From Gemmatimonadota bacterium (lineage in GTDB: Bacteria > Gemmatimonadota > Gemmatimonadetes > Gemmatimonadales > GWC2-71-9), in the NCBI GenBank assembly GCA_003222055.1, contig QHUT01000063.1, forward strand, positions 1-61,049: a stretch of DNA of 61,049 nt, read 5' to 3'. The notes under the pieces were generated by a model. It was given only the letters and a program-made list of their open reading frames with translations, had not been told where the DNA came from and did not search any database. Of this stretch, positions 54,989-61,049 are shown piece after piece; positions within the stretch are counted from its first letter, which is position 1; the number at the start of each line of letters is the position of its first letter. The translations under genes and the position numbers were made by a program.

Positions 54989-55674
54989 CGTTTCTCCTGG
55001 CCGACCCGGAGCGACGGCTGCTGCGCGCCGTGGCGGCGCGGCTGCCGGCGGTCGTGACCCCCGACCACCTCACCGCGTTGGGCGTGCTCGGCGCGCTCGG
55101 TGTGGGTGCCGCGTACGCGCTCTCGCGCGTCAGCGCGGGATGGCTGTGGGCCGGGAGTGCGTGTCTCGTCGTGCAGTGGCTGGGGGACAGCCTCGACGGC
55201 ACATTGGCCCGCGTGCGCGGCACCGAGCGGCCGCGCTACGGCTACTATGTCGACCACGTCGTCGACGCGTTTTCGACCGCCGTCATCGGGGTCGGCGTGG
55301 CACTGTCGCCGTATGTGAGCCCGTGCGTGGCGCTGGGGCTGGTGATCGTCTACCTCGGCCTGTCGATCAACGTCTATCTCGAATCGAACGTGTTCGGGGT
55401 GTTCCGCCTCGCCTATGGCCCGCTCGGTCCGACCGAGATTCGTATCATGCTGATTGCCGCGAACGGCGTGCTCGCGGTCCTCGCTCCGGGACCGACCCTG
55501 TACCTCGTCGCCAACGCGACGCTGGTGCTGCTCGGCATCGGGATGGTGGCGACCCTGGTCGCGAGAGTCGCACAGAACCTATCGCGGCTCGCGCGGGAGG
55601 AGCCCTATGTCACGACTCCTCACACCTCACACCTCGCGGCAACTCGGCGCCTCGGCATCTCGGCGTCTGCTTAG
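54964..55674 (+). CDS. CDP-alcohol phosphatidyltransferase family protein
   Basis: 236 residues with GTG at 54964, about six membrane helices. The CDP-OH-P motif is complete: DGTLARVRGTERPRYGYYVDHVVD (here shown as key residues D-G-x2-A-R-x9-G-x3-D-x3-D). It transfers a phosphoalcohol from CDP to an alcohol in phospholipid synthesis; the alcohol (glycerol-P, inositol-P or other) is unknown. The last 20 residues (from TTPHTSHLAATRR) are encoded by a run of CTCGGC repeats and probably not functional. Confidence 0.88.
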   Translation: MAPAKRELTFLLADPERRLLRAVAARLPAVVTPDHLTALGVLGALGVGAAYALSRVSAGWLWAGSACLVVQWLGDSLDGTLARVRGTERPRYGYYVDHVVDAFSTAVIGVGVALSPYVSPCVALGLVIVYLGLSINVYLESNVFGVFRLAYGPLGPTEIRIMLIAANGVLAVLAPGPTLYLVANATLVLLGIGMVATLVARVAQNLSRLAREEPYVTTPHTSHLAATRRLGISASA

Positions 55675-55688
55675 ACGTCTCGGCATCT
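55645..55688. repeat. CTCGGCATCT-type direct repeats at the end of the CDP-alcohol gene
   Basis: The decamer CTCGGCATCT occurs at 55651-55660 and 55679-55688, with the related CTCGGCGCCT and CTCGGCGTCT between or next to them, and the palindrome AGACGTCT in the middle. It supplies the last codons and the stop of the CDP-alcohol phosphatidyltransferase. Confidence 0.6.
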
Positions 55689-56035
55689 TCCTCCCCCCTG
55701 CCGACCACGGGTCGCCTTCCTCAAGTAGTAGCACTCTCGTAGTAGCCTGCGCCGGTCCCCCGGTCCTCCCTGTGGCAGGAGCGCGGCATCGGCGTCGTCC
55801 CCAAGCATGCGATGCAAGCTGGCCTTAGGATTGCAGCGCCCGAGCAACGCCGAGTTGGTGCTGTGGCGTCTCGGTACTACCGGCGGCGGTTCAGACCGCC
55901 TCGCCAGCGCCGCATCAGTCTCGGTCCGGCGGCCGCCCTGCCGCCCGCCGCGCCGATCGGGCGGAAAACGCTCAGTGACGACGGTGCGGTGCCGACGGCC
56001 ACGATTGTCGACGGCACACCGCGGAGGATTTCGCG
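55689..56035. other. Intergenic region upstream of the NHL-type lipoprotein gene
   Basis: About 350 nt without a supported gene. It must contain the promoter of the lipoprotein gene. The only clear element is the ribosome site GGAGG at about 56022-56027. No riboswitch is recognised. Confidence 0.45.
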
Positions 56036-57973
56036 ATGATCCGTTTCACACCAAGCTCTCTTCTCCGCCCGGGTCGCTGGGTCGCCGCACTCCTCATGGC
56101 GGCTGCCTGCACGGCGGACCAAGGGGTGACGGGCGTATCGGGGGCCGGTCCCCTGCTCTACGTCTTGAACAGCAGTGGCAACAGCGTCACTGCCTACGCA
56201 GCGGCTGCGAGCGGGGACGTCGTCCCGCGGACCGCGATTTTGGGCGGCGGCAGCAGTGCCGGACTCTATTACCCCGCCGGCGTGGCCCTGGACACGGCCG
56301 GGCGCCTCTACGTTGCCAACTGCTGCGACCAAGTCCTCGTCTTCGCCCCCGGCGCGACCGGAAACGCGGCACCAATCCACGCGATTAGCGGCGCCCGCAC
56401 GGACCTGGCGTACCCGACCGGCATCGCCTTCGATGCGAAGGGCAACCTCTACGTCTCGAACCTCGCGGCGGGCCCGAGGATCACGGCTTACGCGCCCGGC
56501 GCGGAGGGAAACGTCGCCCCGATCGACACGATCGCCGGTGCCAACACAGGACTCGCCAGACCGACCGGCATCGCCTTCGATACCGCGGGTCACCTCTACG
56601 TGGCGAACGGTGGCACAATCTCGAACCCCGCGGGCGAGATCCTGATCTATGCACCGGGGGCGAACGGGAACGTGGGGCCGATCGACTCGATCGCCGGCAG
56701 CAATACCGGCCTCTACTCCCCGAGCTGGATCGCGTTCGATGCCGCGGGCAACCTGTACGTCACCAATTGGAGTCCGACAAGCACGTCGTTCGGCATCACC
56801 GTGTACGCGGCCGGGGCGCACGGCAACGCCGCGCCGATTCGCACGATCGCGGGCAGCAATACCGGACTCACCGGCGCCGCTGGCCTCACGCTCGACGGCG
56901 GCGGCAACCTCTACGTCGCCAACAGCGGGGCGAACAGTGTGACCGTCTATGCACCGGGTGCGACGGGGAACACCACGCCGACTACCACGATCCGGGGAAG
57001 CAATACCGGGCTCGCCGAGCCGGGGACGATCGCGCGGGACGTCGGGGGCAAGCTGTACGTCGTCAGCAGCATCCTCGGGCAGATCACGGTGTACGCGCCG
57101 GGGGCGAGTGGGGACGCGACCCCGACACGGACGATCGTAGCGGACCGCCGGCCGTCGTTCGACCGGGATTGGGGAATCGCCCGGGACGCCCTGGGAGACC
57201 TCTATGTCACGAGCCCGGATAACAACACGGTAACGGAGTATTCGGCGGGGGCGAGCGGGCACGCGACCCCGCGTGCCACGATTCCGACCGTCTCGCCCAC
57301 GCAGCAAACGGGATACCCCACGGGAATTACGGCCGACGCGAGCGGCAACCTCTACGTCACCAACAATCAGTACCGAAGTGAAGGAAGCTGTTGTTACCCG
57401 AGCATTACAATATTCGCTCCCAGTGCCCTGGGGCACACGGACACAGCTGCCGCGGTGGACCCTTTCCGCACGATCACCGGCAGTGCCACCGGATTGAACG
57501 CCCCGGTCGCGATCGCCCGCGATGCCGCGGGCAACCTCTATGTCGCGAATCGGGGAGGAACCTGCTGCGGCGTTGGCAACAGCATCACTGTCTATGCCGC
57601 CGCTGCGAACGGCAATGCGGCGCCGGCGGCCACGATCGCCGGCACCCTGACGGGGCTCAACGCCCCAAGCGGCCTGGCGCTCGATCGCCAAAGGAGGATC
57701 TATGTCGCCAACACCGGCGGCAACAGCATCACGATCTACGCACCGGGGACGAGCGGCAACGCGTCTCCCCTCACGACGATCGTGGGAGCGAGCACCGGCC
57801 TGAACGGTCCGACGGGCATTGCCCTCGACGCGGACGGGAACCTGTACGTAGCTAACACCCTCGGCAACAGCATCACGGTCTATGCCCCCGGGGCGAGCGG
57901 GAACGCGGCGCCGTTCGCGACGATCAGCGGTGGCCGGACTGGGCTGAACGGTCCGGTCGGGATCACGTTCTGA
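56036..57973 (+). CDS. NHL-repeat-like beta-propeller lipoprotein
   Basis: 645 residues with a lipobox MAAAC (Cys25). About ten repeats of 50-60 residues follow, each with the pattern GLxxPTGIAFDxxGNLYVANxxxNSITVYAPGAxGNAAPxxTIxG. This is NHL-like sequence that folds as one or two six-bladed propellers. The pattern is unusually uniform, indicating recent repeat expansion. Cys pairs (NCCD, SCCY, TCCG) interrupt three blades, perhaps for disulfides or metal. A GGAGG site lies 9 nt before the ATG. Role probably extracellular binding or scaffold; not recognised further. Confidence 0.85.
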   Translation: MIRFTPSSLLRPGRWVAALLMAAACTADQGVTGVSGAGPLLYVLNSSGNSVTAYAAAASGDVVPRTAILGGGSSAGLYYPAGVALDTAGRLYVANCCDQVLVFAPGATGNAAPIHAISGARTDLAYPTGIAFDAKGNLYVSNLAAGPRITAYAPGAEGNVAPIDTIAGANTGLARPTGIAFDTAGHLYVANGGTISNPAGEILIYAPGANGNVGPIDSIAGSNTGLYSPSWIAFDAAGNLYVTNWSPTSTSFGITVYAAGAHGNAAPIRTIAGSNTGLTGAAGLTLDGGGNLYVANSGANSVTVYAPGATGNTTPTTTIRGSNTGLAEPGTIARDVGGKLYVVSSILGQITVYAPGASGDATPTRTIVADRRPSFDRDWGIARDALGDLYVTSPDNNTVTEYSAGASGHATPRATIPTVSPTQQTGYPTGITADASGNLYVTNNQYRSEGSCCYPSITIFAPSALGHTDTAAAVDPFRTITGSATGLNAPVAIARDAAGNLYVANRGGTCCGVGNSITVYAAAANGNAAPAATIAGTLTGLNAPSGLALDRQRRIYVANTGGNSITIYAPGTSGNASPLTTIVGASTGLNGPTGIALDADGNLYVANTLGNSITVYAPGASGNAAPFATISGGRTGLNGPVGITF

Positions 57974-58017
57974 TACGAGTAGACGCCGGTAATGACCCAC
58001 TGATGACCTGCTTCGGA

Positions 58018-58078
58018 CGTCTTGAAAACCGCTGGGCGCAAGCCCGTACAGGTTCGAGTCTTGTGCCCTCCGTCTCGA
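58018..58078 (+). repeat. Right direct repeat: partial tRNA-Ser 3' half (candidate attR)
   Basis: A tRNA-Ser fragment from the anticodon loop to beyond the 3' end. The variable arm (GGGC-GCAA-GCCC) and T-arm (ACAGG-TTCGAGT-CTTGT, one G-U pair) still pair, though their sequences differ from those at 54268-54328. The 5' half is absent. This is the typical residue of site-specific integration into a tRNA gene. Confidence 0.7.
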
Positions 58079-58109
58079 CCTACTGCGGTTCGCCGGGCCA
58101 GGCGCGCGG

Positions 58110-58505
58110 TCAGCGCCGGGCGTACACGTGGATCGTGGCCTTGCCCTGCGCACCGCCCAGGGCGCTCCCGTAGTAGAAATTGATCCACCGAATGACGCGC
58201 GCTGCCCCCGGGAGAGCGATCACGCGGCTGCGTGCCTTCCCCTTGAAGGAGAACCGGGTGGGGGGCGAGAACGTGGCCCCGTCCCCGAATGTGATCCGCA
58301 CATCGAACATCTCGACGTCGCCGCCCTCGACCACGAAGCGAACGCGCCGAAATCGGCCTTCGCTGGCGGTGCGCACGATATCGTGGTCCGTGCGGAAATC
58401 CAGCCGCCGCGTGCCCAAGTGCACCCACTGATCCTGGACGGCACGGGACGTGAGCGCGAGGCCGAGAACGGCGGCGCCGAAGAACCAACGATGCGGTCGC
58501 AGCAT
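58110..58505 (-). CDS. DUF2541-like exported protein
   Basis: 131 residues with a signal peptide ending near TSRAVQ (about residue 21). The body, with DQWVHLGTRRLDFRTDHDIV, FRRVRFVVEGGDVEMFDVRITFGDG and RVIALPGAARVIRWINFYYG, resembles DUF2541 proteins such as E. coli YaaI, whose function is not established. The ATG shares one base with the histidine-kinase stop, so it belongs to the two-component operon as its last gene. Confidence 0.75.
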   Translation of the reverse strand: MLRPHRWFFGAAVLGLALTSRAVQDQWVHLGTRRLDFRTDHDIVRTASEGRFRRVRFVVEGGDVEMFDVRITFGDGATFSPPTRFSFKGKARSRVIALPGAARVIRWINFYYGSALGGAQGKATIHVYARR

Positions 58506-59845
58506 CAGCCGGCCACGATCGGCAACGAGAGCCGCGCCTCGCAACCGCGTCGATCGTCACGATTGGCGAGCGTGAGCGTGCCACCATGCGCCTCGGCGAT
58601 CTGGCGCGAGAGCACGAGCCCGATCCCGGAGCCATTTGGCTTGGTGGTGAAGAACGGGACGAACAAATTGCCCGTGTCGGCAAGGCCCGGTCCCCCATCG
58701 CGGACCCAGACCTCCAGCCAGCCGTTCTGCGCCGCCCAACCCACCTCGGGTTCGGCTTCGCTGTCCAAGGTCGCATCGACCGCGTTGCGGACGAGATTGA
58801 TCAGCAGCTGGTCGAGCTGAGCCCCATCGGCTTGGACCGTCATCGGTGGACCGGGGCACACGCTGATCGCGCGTCGGGTCTCGAGCGCGGCGACGCGACG
58901 CACCCACTCCACCACCGACACCGGTTCCAGTCGCGGCTGCGGGAGGCGGGCGAGCTGCGCGTACGCCGCCATCAGGCGGCTGAGCGACTCGGCCCGATTG
59001 GCGATGACGCCGAGCCCATTCTCGAGGTCCGTACGCCAGTCGGGTGGCGGCGGATCGCGCCGTACCAGCTCCGCGAGGCTCTGCGCCAATGACTTGATGG
59101 GGGCGAGCGAATTGTTGAGCTCGTGGCCAAGCACGCGGATGAGCCGCTGCCACGCCTGGCGCTCCTCCCGGCTCAACGTGCGGCTCACATCCGCCAGCAC
59201 CAGCAGCTCGTGCGGCAGCCCTTCCTGACGGAAGGTGCCACGCCGCACCTCCCAGCGCCCCCGGGCCCCGGCCAGCTCGAGATCGACCACTCCTGGCGCG
59301 TCCGCGGTGAAGCACGCCCCGAGCCCCAGCTCCGCCGCGCCGCGGCCCAGCGCCTGCTCGCGCGGCCGCCCGAGCAGCGCCGCGCCCGCCCGGTTGACGA
59401 GCCGCAGCGCCTGCGAGCCGTCGAACGCGAACACGGCGACGTCGATCTCTTCCATCACGCGCCGCAACAGCGCCGTCGCCTCCAGCGCACCGAGCCGTTG
59501 GGCGCGCAAATCCTCGCCGAGACCGTTCAGCTCGAGCAGGAGCAGGCCGAGCGCGTCCGTCGGGTTCGACCCGCGGGCGCGCATCGAGAAGTCGCGCTCC
59601 CGCAGCGCTGCGAGCATGTTCGAGACCGTCTGGAGCGGGCGGATCACGTGCTCGCGCAGGGTCGCGGCGATCGCGAGCCATGCGACCACGACGACGCTGG
59701 TGAGAGTCCACTGCGTACGCGGGGCGAAGTCGCCCAGCCACAGGAGGGCCAGGGCGAGGGCGAGTCCAGGCACGCCCGTGAGGAACGCGAGCAACAGGAC
59801 GCGACGCTCGTGTCTCAGGCGCTTGCCGCGACGATCAGAAGTCAT
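58505..59845 (-). CDS. NtrY-like sensor histidine kinase
   Basis: 446 residues: two membrane helices (about 15-39 and 47-63), a HAMP-like linker, a PAS-type domain (about 120-225), the HisKA box GHELNNSLAPIKSL (His241), and an HATPase_c domain (NLVRNAVDA, VRDGGPGL, GSGIGLVLSRQIAEAHGG). The ATG at 59845 overlaps the regulator gene by 11 nt. The short periplasmic loop suggests it senses the membrane or an internal cue. Partner of the NtrC-family regulator. Confidence 0.93.
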   Translation of the reverse strand: MTSDRRGKRLRHERRVLLLAFLTGVPGLALALALLWLGDFAPRTQWTLTSVVVVAWLAIAATLREHVIRPLQTVSNMLAALRERDFSMRARGSNPTDALGLLLLELNGLGEDLRAQRLGALEATALLRRVMEEIDVAVFAFDGSQALRLVNRAGAALLGRPREQALGRGAAELGLGACFTADAPGVVDLELAGARGRWEVRRGTFRQEGLPHELLVLADVSRTLSREERQAWQRLIRVLGHELNNSLAPIKSLAQSLAELVRRDPPPPDWRTDLENGLGVIANRAESLSRLMAAYAQLARLPQPRLEPVSVVEWVRRVAALETRRAISVCPGPPMTVQADGAQLDQLLINLVRNAVDATLDSEAEPEVGWAAQNGWLEVWVRDGGPGLADTGNLFVPFFTTKPNGSGIGLVLSRQIAEAHGGTLTLANRDDRRGCEARLSLPIVAG

Positions 59846-61049
59846 GCCGCTTGAGGCGACGGTACAGCGCGCTGCGGGAGAGCCCGAGCGCCTTCGCCGC
59901 TTCACTCACGTTGCCGCCCGCGCGCGTGAGGGCCTTCTGGACGAGCACTCGCTCGACCTCCTCCAGACTCATCTGCTCCAGCACCGCCGCGCCGTCGCTC
60001 GGCGCGCCCAGGGCGAGGTCGCGCGCCCGGATGACGTCACCCTCGGCCAGGAGCACCGCTCGCTCCACCGCGTGGTCGAGCTCGCGCACGTTGCCGGGCC
60101 AGGGATGCACCCGGAGGGCCTGCATCGCGTCCGCCGCGAAGCCCGTGATCCGCTTGCGGTAGCGCGCGGCATGGCGGCGCCCGAAATGGCTGGCGAGCAG
60201 CGGGATGTCCTCAGGGCGCTCGCGCAGCGGTGGGAGGCGGACCTCGACGGTGTTGAGGCGAAACAAGAGGTCTTGCCGAAATTTCCCCGCCGCCGCTTCG
60301 GCAGAGATGTCCGCGTTCGTGGCCGAGATGACGCGTACGTTCACCCGCTGTGTCTTGGACGATCCGACGCGCTCGAACTCGCCCGTCTCGAGCACGCGCA
60401 ACAGCTTCGCCTGCTGCGGCAGCGGCAGGTTCGCGATCTCGTCGAGAAACAGCGTCCCGCCCTCGGCGAGCTCGAACCGCCCGACGCGATCGACCTTGGC
60501 ATCGGTGAAGGCGCCCTTCACGTGCCCGAACAGCTCGCTCTCGAACAGGCCGTCGGGAATGCCCCCCAGGTTCACCGCGACGAGCGGCCGCTCGGCCCGA
60601 GCCGAGGCGGCGTGGAGCCAGCGGGCCACGACCTCCTTGCCGGTGCCGTGCTCGCCCAGGATGAGCACGTTGGCGTCCGACGGCCCGATCCGCTCCATGA
60701 GCTTGAGCACCGGCTGCATCGTAGGCGACTCGGCGATCAGCTCGGGGAGGCCCTCGCGGCGCAACGCACGGTTTTCGCGTTCGAGCTGCTGGCTGCGCCG
60801 CAACGCGCGGCCGAGCTCGACTTGGGTGCGGAGGGTGGCGAGCAGCCGGCGGTTGTCCCAGGGCTTCTCGATGAAGTCGCGCGCGCCACGGCGCATCGCC
60901 TCGACCGCGCCGTCGATCGAGGCCCAGGCGGTCATCACCACGACCCGGGGCGCCGCGTCGAGCGCCTGGAGTCGCGCCAGCAAGTCGAGGCCTTCGGCGC
61001 CGGAGGTGGTGTCCCGCGCGTAGTTCATGTCGATCAGCAGGGCGTCGAA
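59835..61049 (-). CDS. NtrC-family sigma54 response regulator (partial, N-terminus outside window)
   Basis: 404 residues in the window; the start lies beyond the right edge. The receiver is cut but the phospho-Asp region (DALLIDMNY) and KPWDN remain. The AAA+ domain has Walker A GEHGTGKE and Walker B TLFLDEIAN. The sigma54 loop reads GAFTDA, not the canonical GAFTGA. The C-terminal Fis-type HTH (NVSEAAKALGLSRSALYRRLKRH) is complete. It overlaps the kinase gene. Probably activates sigma54 promoters, unless the loop change alters that. Confidence 0.93.
   Translation of the reverse strand, partial: FDALLIDMNYARDTTSGAEGLDLLARLQALDAAPRVVVMTAWASIDGAVEAMRRGARDFIEKPWDNRRLLATLRTQVELGRALRRSQQLERENRALRREGLPELIAESPTMQPVLKLMERIGPSDANVLILGEHGTGKEVVARWLHAASARAERPLVAVNLGGIPDGLFESELFGHVKGAFTDAKVDRVGRFELAEGGTLFLDEIANLPLPQQAKLLRVLETGEFERVGSSKTQRVNVRVISATNADISAEAAAGKFRQDLLFRLNTVEVRLPPLRERPEDIPLLASHFGRRHAARYRKRITGFAADAMQALRVHPWPGNVRELDHAVERAVLLAEGDVIRARDLALGAPSDGAAVLEQMSLEEVERVLVQKALTRAGGNVSEAAKALGLSRSALYRRLKRHDF

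Noticed and set aside
58018-58078. A second functional tRNA-Ser
   Set aside because: Only the part from the anticodon loop to the 3' end is present; the acceptor 5' strand, D-arm and anticodon 5' strand are missing.
55877-58153. Long minus-strand open frame opposite the propeller gene
   Set aside because: It mirrors the regular plus-strand repeats, is Arg/Asp/Val-rich without domain patterns, and its N-terminus comes from the antisense of the tRNA fragment. It is a shadow.

Overview
The window is a 61 kb stretch of GC-rich (roughly two thirds G+C by eye) bacterial chromosome. It is densely coding, with long same-strand runs whose genes overlap by ATGA, GTGA or TGATG. Most of it is housekeeping: tilS-hpt-ftsH, eno, lon, glyA, thrS, valS, selA, purN and purH. 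It also has many secreted proteins and lipoproteins, two tandem DUF2723 (GT117) membrane glycosyltransferases, a CRTAC1-type protein and a Minf_1886 protein. The ensemble suggests a Gemmatimonadota (Gemmatimonadetes) or similar soil lineage. That is an inference from gene content and style; no rRNA gene is present to settle it.

Layout. (1) 1-6405, minus: an ABC exporter cassette (truncated FtsX-like permease, ATPase, membrane-fusion protein), then ftsH, hpt and tilS. (2) 6422-9113: a flavin-reductase-like gene, a CRTAC1-like lipoprotein and tRNA-Met(CAT). (3) 9371-11241: a secreted Cys-rich protein, a 32-residue membrane protein with tandem hairpins behind it, and a PAP2 phosphatase. (4) 11460-15458, plus: an Ig-like lipoprotein that stops inside its second repeat, a zinc-ribbon/PEGA pseudokinase, a TPR protein and a barrel-like exported protein. 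(5) 15465-30862, minus: seventeen genes with no gap above about 31 nt, covering thiolase, bioY, CPBP protease, 3-hydroxyacyl-CoA dehydrogenase, acyl-CoA dehydrogenase, rpiB, glyA, hsp20, lon, Minf_1886, a zinc ribbon, amrB, nnr, thiL, plsC, eno and ftsB/divIC. thrS and a 53-residue membrane protein lie just upstream. (6) 33225-48505, plus: valS, a lipoprotein, selA, gmhB, a PPC-like protein, purN, a dead M42 paralogue, an intact M42 peptidase, purH and two GT117 proteins. (7) 48978-53635, minus: a MurG-like glycosyltransferase and three different APH-fold kinases in one overlapping operon. (8) 54238-58078: tRNA-Ser(TGA), a VTT protein, a CDP-alcohol phosphatidyltransferase and an NHL-type propeller lipoprotein, closed on the right by a second 3' half of a tRNA-Ser. 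(9) 58110-61049, minus: a DUF2541-like protein, a NtrY-like histidine kinase and a truncated NtrC-family regulator.

The main points for follow-up are these: the pseudokinase-TPR-barrel operon; the glycosyltransferase plus three-kinase operon; the tRNA-Ser bounded segment, whose two tRNA halves differ by changes that keep pairing; the paired dead and live M42 peptidases; and short hairpin or G-rich repeats that have entered coding sequence (purH, tilS) and also occupy promoter regions.

Start codons were chosen from overlaps with upstream stops, family length and upstream signals. Several genes use GTG. Residue-level statements were read directly from the translations. Family names come from motif recognition without database searches.
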